Shown here piece by piece: positions 35,348 through 43,518 of a stretch of 64,000 nucleotides of DNA (positions within the stretch are counted from its first letter, which is position 1; each line of letters begins with the position of its first letter). This stretch comes from Mobilicoccus pelagius NBRC 104925. Its GTDB lineage: Bacteria > Actinomycetota > Actinomycetes > Actinomycetales > Dermatophilaceae. Location: positions 1 to 64,000 of the forward strand of contig NZ_BAFE01000043.1 of the NCBI RefSeq assembly GCF_000247995.1, written 5' to 3'. The translations under genes and the position numbers were made by a program. Under the pieces are notes generated by a model that saw only the letters and a program-made list of their open reading frames with translations, was not told the origin of the DNA and made no database searches.

Positions 35348-36133
35348 TCAGAGGGTCCACTCGGCGTCGTCGAGGACGACGGAGGAGACGGTGGCGTCCG
35401 CGGGGACCTCGAAGACGAGCCACCCGTCGACCTTGCTGTCGGGCTTGAGGTCGATCGTGTCGGGCAGCGCCGGGCCACGGTTGGAGGCGACGAGGGGGAA
35501 ACTCGGGTATCCCTGGCCGTCGCTGCTGTACACCTTGGCGCCGATCCAGCTGATGTTCTCGTACGTGCCCTTGCCGAGGTTCTCGACGGAGACGTGCGCG
35601 GCGACGTACTTGTTGCCGGGGCTGGGCACCATCCAGGAGTCCGTGCCCTTGACGGTGGGGGCGAAGTCGTCGACGACGAACGACGCCTTTCCGCTGCTCA
35701 GCATGCCGCCGACGACGAGGTCCTCGCCCTTGGGGACCGTGCGGATCGCGGAGGAGCCCGTCTCGGACTCGGTGAACGTGCCGAAGGCGAGGGGCATGAC
35801 GTCCTCGGTGGAGGCGCCCGTGGGGTCGATGCCGGACAGCATCGCGGCGGAGAACCAGAACGAGGCGAAGCCGAGGGCGGCGACTGAGAGGACGAGGCCG
35901 GCGGCGGCGATGCCGAAGTTCGACGCCGCCCCCGAGTGGGCGCGCATGACGCCGAGCAGCGAGAGCACGAGTGCGACGAGCGCGAGCGGCACGCCGAGGA
36001 GTCCGATGAGGGGTATGGCGCAGACGAGTGCGCCGATGATGCCGAGGACGAGCCCGGCGATACCGAGGCCGTTGTGATGGTCCTGCGGGACGGGGACTCG
36101 GACGGGCGTGGGCCTGTGCGCGACGGTGGTCAT
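35348..36133 (-). CDS. DUF4190/DUF4352-type membrane protein
   Basis: The 261-residue product has a short N-terminal tail, about three hydrophobic segments (NGLGIAGLVLGIIGALVCAI onward, residues 20-100) and an extracellular beta-rich domain resembling DUF4352 (residues 125-261, FVVDDFAPTVKGTD, DGWLVFEVPADATVSSVVLD). Such proteins are common, poorly understood surface proteins of Gram-positive bacteria. The ATG at 36133 follows GAAGAAGG. A sigma-28-like promoter lies at 36187-36215. The downstream paralog at 34791 probably arose by tandem duplication. Confidence 0.75.
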   Translation of the reverse strand: MTTVAHRPTPVRVPVPQDHHNGLGIAGLVLGIIGALVCAIPLIGLLGVPLALVALVLSLLGVMRAHSGAASNFGIAAAGLVLSVAALGFASFWFSAAMLSGIDPTGASTEDVMPLAFGTFTESETGSSAIRTVPKGEDLVVGGMLSSGKASFVVDDFAPTVKGTDSWMVPSPGNKYVAAHVSVENLGKGTYENISWIGAKVYSSDGQGYPSFPLVASNRGPALPDTIDLKPDSKVDGWLVFEVPADATVSSVVLDDAEWTL

Positions 36134-36186
36134 GGTGCCTTCTTCCGTGAAGCATGTGGCGACGAGTCCGTTCGTCGCGTCGTTCC

Positions 36187-36215
36187 CCCATCGGCCTCGG
36201 GTGCAGGCGGGTGAG
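36187..36215 (-). promoter_or_regulatory. Sigma-28-like promoter of the DUF4352-type gene
   Basis: Minus-strand -10 GCCGATGGG (36195-36187) and -35-like CTCACC (36215-36210) separated by 14 bp, about 55 nt before the ATG at 36133. Confidence 0.6.
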
Positions 36216-36335
36216 AGGTCCGTCGGCGCGGCCGGGCGCGGTATGCCTCCGGTTGTATGCGGGGCATCGGGCGGACGTCGATGCCAGGTCGCCCCACGGC
36301 GTGTGTGGCGTGGCGGTGGCGGTGAGGATGGGGGC

Positions 36336-37595
36336 ATGAGCGTGGACACGCGGCAGCGTCTGGTCGAGCGGTTCCTGCGGTACTCGGCGATCTCGAGTCA
36401 GAGCGACGCGTCGGTGACGGCGGTGCCGACGTCGCCGGGGCAGTGGCGGCTCGCGGAGCTGCTGCGCGACGAACTCGCCACGATGGGCGCCTCCGACGTC
36501 CACCTGTCGCAGACGGCGTGTGTCACGGCCCGCGTCCCCGCCCGGCTGCCGGAGGGGCACGCCCCGGTGCCGGCGATCGGGTTCTGCGCGCACCTCGACA
36601 CCGTCGACGTCGACCTCTCGCCGGAGGTCCACGCCCACGTCGTCACGCACGACGGCGGCGACGTCCGCCTCCACCCCGAGCGCGACGCGTGGATCCGCCG
36701 CGACGAACACCCCGAACTCGACGCCTACGTCGGCGACGACCTCCTCGTCGGTGACGGCACCAGCGTCCTCGGCGCCGACGACAAGGCCGCGATCGCCGCC
36801 GTCATGGAGGCCGTCGTGCGGCTGCTCGCCGACGACCCCCTCGTCCACGGCGACGTGTACGTGGCGTTCGTGCCGGACGAGGAGATCGGGCTGCGTGGGG
36901 TGCGCACGCTCGACCTCGCGCGGTTCCCGGTGCGGTACGCGTACACGATCGACTGCTGCGAGGTGGGGGAGCTCGTCGCCGAGACGTTCAACGCGGCCTC
37001 CGCCACGGTGCGGATCACGGGCGTGAGCGCGCACCCGATGTCGGCGAAGGGCATCCTCGTCAACCCGGTGCTCGTCGCCCTCGACGTCGTCGCCCGCCTG
37101 GACCGCGAGCAGACACCCGAACGCACCGAGGGGCGTGAGGGATTCGTGTGGGTGACCGACCTGCACGGCAACCAGAGCACCGCCGAGATCGACCTGTCGA
37201 TCCGCGACCACGACCGGAACGGGTTCGCCGCGAAGAAGCGCGCCCTGCTCGCGGCCGTCGAGGAGACCCGGCGGCAGCACCCGCGCGCGGTGATCGAGGT
37301 CGAGATCGTCGACGTGTACGGCAACATCGCCGACGCCCTCACCGACGAGAACCGCGTCGCCGTCGACCACCTGCACAAGGCGATGGCGACGCTCGGCGTC
37401 GAACCCCGACCGCTCGCCATGCGGGGCGGCACGGACGGGTCGTGGCTCTCGCAGCAGGGCATCCTCACGCCCAACTTCTTCACCGGTGCCCACAACTTCC
37501 ACGGCCCCGCCGAGTTCCTCCCGCTCTCCTCGTTCGAGAAGAGCCACGCGATGGTGCTCGAGCTCGTCCGTCAGGCCGCCGACGCGGGGGAGTGA
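36336..37595 (+). CDS. pepT: Peptidase T (tripeptide aminopeptidase)
   Basis: The 419-residue zinc aminopeptidase belongs to the M20 family and removes N-terminal residues from tripeptides in the cytoplasm. Motifs: FCAHLDTVDV with metal ligand H86 and D88, LGADDKAAIA with D148, DEEIG with catalytic E182 and metal-binding E183, and GAHNFHGPAEF near the C-terminus. The length fits the family. The ATG at 36336 has a GAGGAT hexamer 6 nt upstream and no ribosome binding site, so it may be leaderless. Confidence 0.94.
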   Translation: MSVDTRQRLVERFLRYSAISSQSDASVTAVPTSPGQWRLAELLRDELATMGASDVHLSQTACVTARVPARLPEGHAPVPAIGFCAHLDTVDVDLSPEVHAHVVTHDGGDVRLHPERDAWIRRDEHPELDAYVGDDLLVGDGTSVLGADDKAAIAAVMEAVVRLLADDPLVHGDVYVAFVPDEEIGLRGVRTLDLARFPVRYAYTIDCCEVGELVAETFNAASATVRITGVSAHPMSAKGILVNPVLVALDVVARLDREQTPERTEGREGFVWVTDLHGNQSTAEIDLSIRDHDRNGFAAKKRALLAAVEETRRQHPRAVIEVEIVDVYGNIADALTDENRVAVDHLHKAMATLGVEPRPLAMRGGTDGSWLSQQGILTPNFFTGAHNFHGPAEFLPLSSFEKSHAMVLELVRQAADAGE

Positions 37596-37616
37596 CGCGG
37601 CACGGCGCCGGATACG

Positions 37617-37660
37617 CCGACGGGCCGGCGCCTCCTGCGGGGGAGATGCCGGCCCGTCGG
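37617..37660. terminator. Bidirectional terminator hairpin
   Basis: Perfect 13-bp arms at 37617-37629 and 37648-37660 (cgacgggccggc core) between the convergent pepT and amylase genes. Confidence 0.7.
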
Positions 37661-37736
37661 GCTCGTGCCGGGGCGCCGCGGCTTGGCGCGGCGGCGCGGG
37701 GGTGTGGCGCGGCGATGTGATGCCGCGGTGCGCAGG

Positions 37737-39932
37737 TCAGCGGATCGTCGTGACGGCGCTCGCGGTGCGGGTGCGGCCCGACTCGTCCTTGACCACCACG
37801 CGGTACTCCATGCGGGTGCCCGGCCGCAGGTGCGTCGTGTCGTGGAACACCTGGTAGGGGCCGTTGTCGTCGGTGCCGAGCAGCGTCCACGTGGACTGGC
37901 CGGCGCGACGGGCGTAGAACGTGGCCTGCACGAACCGGTTGGGCGAGACGTTCGCGGCGACGCGCATGCGGCCGTCCTTGCTCACCGGCCACGTCGATGC
38001 CATGCGGACGGCCGGCGCGGTGCGGCGCGTGCCGATGGGGGAGGCGGCGCGGTGCACGGTCGCCGACATGGGCGGCACGGTGACCGTGATGGCGCCGGTC
38101 TTGTTCGAGCGGACCGCCGTCGACGTGCCGTGCACGGGCGCGAACCGCTTGCGGGCGTCGTACGTCTGGATCGTCGCCTTCTGCGCGACCGCGCTGTTGT
38201 TGACGGCGACGACGTACTCGCGGCGGTCGGCGCCCACGCGCGAGACGGCGAACACGCCCGGCTTCGTGGGGGCCAGGCGCGTGATCTGGGCGCCGTCGGC
38301 CAGCGCGGGGTGCTCCTCGCGCAGGGCCGACAGATCGGCGATCTGCCGGTACAGCGGCGCGGACGGGTCGAACCGGTCGCGGGCGCCCGCGGGGCCGGTG
38401 AGGTTGGGCTCCTTGGCGTAGAGGTCCGTCTTGGTCGTGAACATGTCCTGGCGGGCGGCCTGGTCGTTGCCGGTGCCGATGAATCCCTGCTCGTCGCCGT
38501 AGTACACGACCGGTTGACCGCGGGTGAGGAACATGAGCTCGTTCGCGAGGCGCACGCGGCGGAGCAGGTCGGCGCGGTCGTGCTTCTTCTCCCCCGGGTT
38601 GAGCAGGTAGGGCAGTCGGCCCATGTCGTGATTGCCCGTGAACGTCGGCAGGGAGTACGCGTTCGAGTTCGCGTCGGTGTACAGGTCGTCGTTGCGGTAG
38701 AACGCGGCCAACCCCGCCGCGGGCCCGCCCGCGACGTACTCCTGCGCGGCCTTCTGGAACCCGAAGTCCAGCGTGGCGGGCAGGGTGCCGCGCGTCGTGT
38801 ACCGGCTCATCTCGGCCGGGTCCGGGTCGGCGACCTCGCCGAACATGAAGAAGTCCTTCTTGCCCTTGCCCGCGGCGTGCTGGAGCATCCGCGGGGAGAA
38901 CTGCTGCCAGAACTCCATGTTCACGTGGCGGGTGGTGTCGATGCGGAACCCGTCGATGCCCAGGTCGATCCACGCCGAGTAGATGTCGCCCATGCCCTCG
39001 ACGACCTCGGGGCGCTCGGTGAACAGGTCGTCCAGGCCGAAGAAGTCGCCGTACAGGGAGTTCTCGCCCTCGAACGTCGTGTTGCCGCGGTTGTGGTACA
39101 TCGTCGGGTCGTTGAGCCAGGCCGGGACCTTGACGGTCTTGTCCGCCTCGGTCGCGAACGTCGGTGTGAGCGGGAACGACGTCGTGCGGTCCAGCTTGGG
39201 GAACAGCGACGTGCCGGCGTAGTCGCGGTCGTCGAACACGCGGCCCGAGGCATCCCGGTAGGGGGCCTTCGCCTTGGGCGCGTAGTCGTACCGGTTCTCC
39301 TCGTACGTGATGACGTCGGCCGTGTGGTTGGTGATGATGTCGAAATAGACCTTCATCCCCTTGGCGTGCGCGTCGGCGATGAGGGCCTTCATCTCGGCGT
39401 TCGTGCCGAAGTGCGGGTCGATCTGCGTGAAGTCCGTGACCCAGTAGCCGTGGTAGCCCGCGCTCTCCTGCTCGGCCGGGCCCTGGACGGGCTTGTTCTT
39501 GAACGACGGCGTCAGCCAGATGGCCGTCGTGCCCATGCCTTTGATGTAGTCCAGCTTGCCGCGCAGACCCGCCAGGTCACCGCCGTGGAAGAACCCCTTG
39601 TGCGACGGGTCGAACCCCGTCTTCAGGCGGTCGCCGCGGAGGCCGCCCCTGTCGTTGCGGGTGTCGCCGTTGGCGAACCGGTCCGCCATGACGAAGTAGA
39701 ACCGTTCCCGCGTCGGCCCGTTGCGCAGCGACTCACGAGGGGTGGGATCGACGCCGTCCTGTGTCGTGCCGCGCGGCGCGGCCGGGGTCGGGGCGGGCGT
39801 CGCGGTGGGCTTCGGTGCGGTGGCGGGCTTCGGCGCCGCGGTCGGGGCGGATGCCGCCGACGCGACGGGGGCACCCACGAGCGAGCACGTGAGTGCCACC
39901 GCGGCGGCCATGGTGAGGGTTCGACGAGACAC
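37737..39932 (-). CDS. Secreted alpha-amylase family (GH13) enzyme
   Basis: The 731-residue exported enzyme has a signal peptide (residues 1-30), an Ala/Pro/Thr linker to about 55 and a GH13 barrel. Conserved regions: VYFDIITNHTADV (region I), GFRIDTTRH with the nucleophile D332, FMFGEVAD with acid/base E366, and FTGNHDMGR with D436. A beta-sandwich C-terminal module follows (about 600-731), probably carbohydrate-binding. The GTG at 39932 follows GGGAG; an ATG seven codons later is an alternative. It degrades starch-like glucans outside the cell. A palindromic site overlaps its promoter. Confidence 0.92.
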   Translation of the reverse strand: MSRRTLTMAAAVALTCSLVGAPVASAASAPTAAPKPATAPKPTATPAPTPAAPRGTTQDGVDPTPRESLRNGPTRERFYFVMADRFANGDTRNDRGGLRGDRLKTGFDPSHKGFFHGGDLAGLRGKLDYIKGMGTTAIWLTPSFKNKPVQGPAEQESAGYHGYWVTDFTQIDPHFGTNAEMKALIADAHAKGMKVYFDIITNHTADVITYEENRYDYAPKAKAPYRDASGRVFDDRDYAGTSLFPKLDRTTSFPLTPTFATEADKTVKVPAWLNDPTMYHNRGNTTFEGENSLYGDFFGLDDLFTERPEVVEGMGDIYSAWIDLGIDGFRIDTTRHVNMEFWQQFSPRMLQHAAGKGKKDFFMFGEVADPDPAEMSRYTTRGTLPATLDFGFQKAAQEYVAGGPAAGLAAFYRNDDLYTDANSNAYSLPTFTGNHDMGRLPYLLNPGEKKHDRADLLRRVRLANELMFLTRGQPVVYYGDEQGFIGTGNDQAARQDMFTTKTDLYAKEPNLTGPAGARDRFDPSAPLYRQIADLSALREEHPALADGAQITRLAPTKPGVFAVSRVGADRREYVVAVNNSAVAQKATIQTYDARKRFAPVHGTSTAVRSNKTGAITVTVPPMSATVHRAASPIGTRRTAPAVRMASTWPVSKDGRMRVAANVSPNRFVQATFYARRAGQSTWTLLGTDDNGPYQVFHDTTHLRPGTRMEYRVVVKDESGRTRTASAVTTIR

Positions 39933-39944
39933 GACAGCTCCCTT

Positions 39945-39980
39945 GCTGCAGTAGTGAATTCGTCTGCAGCCTACGACCGG
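39945..39980 (-). promoter_or_regulatory. Amylase promoter with palindromic operator
   Basis: A 7-bp inverted repeat gctgcag (39945-39951) and ctgcagc (39964-39970) with a 12-bp spacer overlaps the transcription start region; a minus-strand -10-like TAGGCT lies at 39974-39969. A LacI-family (MalR-like) regulator would fit, but none is in the window. Confidence 0.45.
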
Positions 39981-40029
39981 GAGAGCCGATGCGGGGCCGA
40001 GGCGGAGCGTCGGTGGCCGGTGGGATCGA

Positions 40030-40059
40030 CTGGGGGGTTCGGGCCGGGCGGCCGATGGG
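40030..40059 (+). promoter_or_regulatory. Sigma-28-like promoter of the long flagellin gene
   Basis: CTGGGG at 40030-40035, 15-bp spacer, GCCGATGGG at 40051-40059; 55 nt before the ATG at 40115. The -35 half is weaker than at the other sites. Confidence 0.5.
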
Positions 40060-40114
40060 GTGGGTGTCGACGTGGGCATCGCCCGGACACCGACCCGAGA
40101 GGACGTGAGCCCGC

Positions 40115-41458
40115 ATGCGGATCAACCAGAACGTCGCAGCCATGAACGCCTACCGCCACACCTCGGCGAATCAGGGCGGCGTGGGCAGCGCGATGGAGCG
40201 GCTGTCGTCCGGGCTGCGCATCAACCGCGCCGCCGACGACGCGGCCCGGCTCGCGATCTCGGAGGGGATGCGTGCCCAGGCGAACGGCCTCGGGCAGGCC
40301 GTCGAGAACATCGGGGCCGGCATCGACCTGCTGCAGACGGCCGAGGGCGACCTCCACGAGACGCACGCCGTGCTCCAGCGCATGCGCACGCTCGCCGTCC
40401 AGGCAGCGAACGGCACGAACAGTGCCGAGAACCGGCAGCAGATCCAGGCCGAGATGAACCAGCTCATGGCGCAGATCGACACCATCGCCGACTCCACCCA
40501 GTACAACGGGATGCCACTGCTCGACGGCACGTTCGTGAAGAAGGACCTGCAGGTCGGCGCAAACGCGGGCGACACGAAGACGATCACGATCGGGAGTCCG
40601 CTCGTGGGGGCGACGCCGGCGCAGGCCCCGGCGTTCGCGCTGTGGAACCTGGACAAGGCGGACGAGCGGGCGAAGTTGCCGAACCCGTTCGTCGTGGAAC
40701 AGGCCCTTACGACGACGGGCGAGAAGATCCGGGTGAGCGTGCCGCTGGACCCGATGCCCACAGACGCGTCGGAGCTGGCGGCCCGGCTGTCGGCCGATCC
40801 GACGTTCAGCGCGGCCTTCGAGGCGACGACCGGCCCCATCGTCGAGGCCGACGGCACGCGCCGGCCCGCCGCGAACCTCATCATCACCGCGAAGGAGAAG
40901 GGCGCGGGGGAGGTCCGCGTCCCGAACACGGGCGGCCTGCTCACCAAGACCCGGGGCGGCCGGGACGAGGTGCAGGAGGGAGGATACAGCGGGTATCACG
41001 CCGTGGAGCTCCTCGGCGGGCCCATCGACGTGACGACGGAGGCGGGCTCGGAGGTCGTCACCTGGCCGCCCCGCCCCGGCGGGATCGCGCCCGACGGAGA
41101 GGGCTTCGGGTCAGCCGACTACGTGCCCAGGGTCGTGCCACCGAGCCCCGGAGGCAGCGACGTCGTGACCCGGTCCTCCGGCGCAGCCGACGCCATCGCC
41201 CGCATCGACCGCGCCATCGAACGTGTCAGCCGCGGCCGCGCCGAGATGGGCGCCACCCAGAACGCACTCCAACACGCCGCCCGCTCCAACGGACTCGCGG
41301 CCGAGAACCTCGCCCTCTCCGAGAGCCGCATCCGCGACGCCGACATCGCCAAGGAGGTCACTTCGCTGCAACGACACCAGGTGCTGTGCCAGGCCTCGCT
41401 GTCGATGCTCGCCCAGGCGAACAAGGTGCCCGAGAGCATCCTGTCGCTGCTGAAGTAA
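40115..41458 (+). CDS. Flagellin with central variable insertion
   Basis: The 447-residue protein has both flagellin end domains: N-terminal D0/D1 (NQNVAAMNAYRHTSAN, ERLSSGLRINRAADDAA, AANGTNSAENRQQIQAEMNQ) and C-terminal D1/D0 (IDRAIERVSRGRAEMGATQN, ESRIRDADIAKEVTSLQRHQ). Between about residues 165 and 350 lies an insertion absent from the 270-residue flagellin at 49717, likely a surface-exposed D2-like domain. It has a Cys near the C-terminus (HQVLCQASL), unusual for flagellins. The consensus AGLAIS is ARLAIS here. It may be a minor or alternative filament subunit. Confidence 0.88.
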   Translation: MRINQNVAAMNAYRHTSANQGGVGSAMERLSSGLRINRAADDAARLAISEGMRAQANGLGQAVENIGAGIDLLQTAEGDLHETHAVLQRMRTLAVQAANGTNSAENRQQIQAEMNQLMAQIDTIADSTQYNGMPLLDGTFVKKDLQVGANAGDTKTITIGSPLVGATPAQAPAFALWNLDKADERAKLPNPFVVEQALTTTGEKIRVSVPLDPMPTDASELAARLSADPTFSAAFEATTGPIVEADGTRRPAANLIITAKEKGAGEVRVPNTGGLLTKTRGGRDEVQEGGYSGYHAVELLGGPIDVTTEAGSEVVTWPPRPGGIAPDGEGFGSADYVPRVVPPSPGGSDVVTRSSGAADAIARIDRAIERVSRGRAEMGATQNALQHAARSNGLAAENLALSESRIRDADIAKEVTSLQRHQVLCQASLSMLAQANKVPESILSLLK

Positions 41459-41492
41459 CCGGTTTGTTCGGCTACAGGGCGATGCCGCGATC

Positions 41493-42206
41493 TCAACTGC
41501 GCGCGAGACGAACCACGGCCGACTCCACAATCCGTTGAGCCGCCTCGCCTTGCCGTTCAACTCCTTCGAGGGGGTGGTGTGTCAGGGCGTAATCGAGGTC
41601 TTCGATCCGGTCGATCTCGTGGCTGACGATGTGTGCCCCCATCAAGGGGAGATCCTTGGAGAGGTGGGCGTACACACTGCCGTTCCCGCCCTCGCAGTAG
41701 TGGGCCGGCAGGTAGGCGAGATTGGCCCATTCATAAGGGGTCACGTCCGCGCGGGAGAAGCCGGTAACGGCGTTGCCGACCACGCTCACGTAGACCGCGT
41801 CGGCCGTCTTGGCGTCCGTGTAACCGACGAGGGGGCCTTCCGCCTCCGCGGCACGGGCCACGAAGCGCCGGAACGACTCCCGCTCGAAGACGATGTCGGC
41901 GTCCATGAACAGGCACGGCGAGGCTAGGTGCCGCGCACCCATCTCGTAGCTGATGAGCGTCGTCGTGCTGGCGTAGGCCGGGTTGCGCACTATCGTCACG
42001 TCCGCCCGCAGCGCGAGGGCGTGCTCCACGACGAGTTCTTCTTGGAAGCCGACGACGATTCGGACGTCCGGCACGTCGGCGAGAAGTTCCAGCTGACGGT
42101 CGAGGAGCGTGCGGCTACGAAACTCCACGAGACACTTGGGGTGCCCCCGACCGAGCCGGGAGCCGAAGCCGGCAGCGGCGATCACAGCGTGGTCAACAGA
42201 CGGCAC
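41493..42206 (-). CDS. Nucleotidyltransferase of the flagellin-modification operon
   Basis: The 237-residue enzyme has the sugar-phosphate/choline-phosphate nucleotidyltransferase fold: IAAAGFGSRLGRGHPKCLVEF for NTP binding, and LFMDADIVFE for the metal site. It probably makes a CDP- or similarly activated small phospho-compound rather than a sugar, as in LicC-like enzymes. The GTG at 42206 has GAGGAGG 4 nt upstream, giving a 25-bp overlap with the HAD gene. Fourth gene of an operon whose composition matches the C. difficile Type A flagellin cassette. Confidence 0.8.
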   Translation of the reverse strand: MPSVDHAVIAAAGFGSRLGRGHPKCLVEFRSRTLLDRQLELLADVPDVRIVVGFQEELVVEHALALRADVTIVRNPAYASTTTLISYEMGARHLASPCLFMDADIVFERESFRRFVARAAEAEGPLVGYTDAKTADAVYVSVVGNAVTGFSRADVTPYEWANLAYLPAHYCEGGNGSVYAHLSKDLPLMGAHIVSHEIDRIEDLDYALTHHPLEGVERQGEAAQRIVESAVVRLARS

Positions 42207-42781
42207 AGTGCCTCCTCGGTGTAGACGGCGTAGTCGCTCGTCTCGTACAGGGACGGGGCGGGTCGGTGCACGCCCCCGAAGGCCACACGCACGTGCGCCT
42301 CCTCGAACATCGGGATGTCGTTCACGCTGTCACCCACGCTCACGACGCGCTCATAGCGGGGGAGGAGGGTACGAACAGGCTCGGACTTGTTGAGCACCGA
42401 TGCCACGTTGAGGAGTGTGTCCCCCTGCGCCTTCGCGACGGAGGTGAAACTCCGGCAACCGAGCCGATCGAGGATGGGCGCCACCCAGACGTCGAGGTTG
42501 CCCGTGACGACATAGCAGTCGTCGGGGCGGGCCTGGATGAACTCCACGAGGTGCTCCGCCAGCTGCACCCGCTGCACGATCCGTCGCACCTCCGAGATCG
42601 GGACCGCGCGAAGGATGGCACACCGCAACCGGAAGGAGTCCTCGAAATCGATCGCACCGCTCAACGTGAGCTCGGTGAGGGTGAGCATCTCCCGCTCCAG
42701 GTCGAGCTCCGCCGCGATGATGGGCAGGATCTCCTCCCGGGTGATCGTTCCGTCGAGGTCGAACGCGAACGCGGTGGTCAC
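42182..42781 (-). CDS. HAD-family phosphatase (phosphoserine phosphatase-like)
   Basis: The 199-residue protein has the HAD motifs FDLDGT (D8, D10), VVTGN, a conserved Lys in AKAQGD and GDSVNDIPMF. It belongs to the SerB-like subclass. The GTG at 42781 overlaps the methyltransferase stop (GTGA); a GTG five codons upstream is possible. In the C. difficile Type A locus a similar protein is needed for phospho-N-methylthreonine attachment, so here it may act as a transferase or phosphatase on a phospho-amino acid. Confidence 0.8.
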   Translation of the reverse strand: MTTAFAFDLDGTITREEILPIIAAELDLEREMLTLTELTLSGAIDFEDSFRLRCAILRAVPISEVRRIVQRVQLAEHLVEFIQARPDDCYVVTGNLDVWVAPILDRLGCRSFTSVAKAQGDTLLNVASVLNKSEPVRTLLPRYERVVSVGDSVNDIPMFEEAHVRVAFGGVHRPAPSLYETSDYAVYTEEALCRLLTTL

Positions 42782-43518
42782 TCGGTCCGCTCCCACACGT
42801 AGAAGCGTTGGCGGGTCTCGGCACGGTTGTTGAGTGCCGCCTCGTAGAGGTCGTCCTGCGCCGCCAGGCGGAACCCCCGGGACACGAAAGCGTCCCCGAA
42901 GAGGTCGAGGAGTTCATCAGCCGTGCGATAGATGGCCGAGTACTCGGTCTGCATCTCGGCCGAGTAGATGCCGTCGAGTGTCAACCGCTCGACCAGTGCG
43001 GTGGGCTCGCGCAGCACCACACGGCACGCCGCCGCCGCGCCGGAGGCGAGCGCGCTCGCGAGGTTCCGCACGACGTCGTCGTTCAGGTAGATGAGGGCGC
43101 CACAGACCAGCACCTTCGTGGGGGCACCTCTCTCACGGACATCGGCCTCGGTCAGGTTGGAGACGTCCGCAACGTCGAAGACTCCACGGGGCTCGGACTC
43201 TCGGGCGGCGGCGAGCAGTCCTTCCGCGAAATCGATGCCCCGGTAGGCCGCGCCGCGATCGATGAGGGGAGTGGCCCACCGGCCCACACCGCAAGCGACG
43301 TCAAGCACGCGATCGTGCGGGCCCGCGTCGATCATGCAGAGCAGGCGGTCCTTCTCGGCCCGGTCGCGAGCCTCGGCGAGTGTCGGGTCATGATCCTGGT
43401 AAAGCACCGCGGTAAGGGGGTGGTCTGTCGCCAGACGTGTCTCCCGGTTGGTGAAGAAGGAGCGGACGTGGCTGGGGTCGAGCTCCACGGCTTCGCCGCT
43501 AATTCGCTTCCCGGTCAT
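42778..43518 (-). CDS. Class I SAM-dependent methyltransferase
   Basis: The 246-residue enzyme has the Rossmann SAM-binding motif VLDVACGVGRWATPLI (around residues 71-86) and the acidic strand end YRGIDFAEGLL. The ATG overlaps the glycerophosphotransferase-like gene (ATGA). In the flagellin-modification context it would methylate the attached small molecule (N-methylation in the Type A system). Confidence 0.82.
   Translation of the reverse strand: MTGKRISGEAVELDPSHVRSFFTNRETRLATDHPLTAVLYQDHDPTLAEARDRAEKDRLLCMIDAGPHDRVLDVACGVGRWATPLIDRGAAYRGIDFAEGLLAAARESEPRGVFDVADVSNLTEADVRERGAPTKVLVCGALIYLNDDVVRNLASALASGAAAACRVVLREPTALVERLTLDGIYSAEMQTEYSAIYRTADELLDLFGDAFVSRGFRLAAQDDLYEAALNNRAETRQRFYVWERTE

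Noticed and set aside
37665-40145. An 826-codon plus-strand frame opposite the amylase gene
   Set aside because: The amylase on the other strand has all GH13 motifs; this frame has none.
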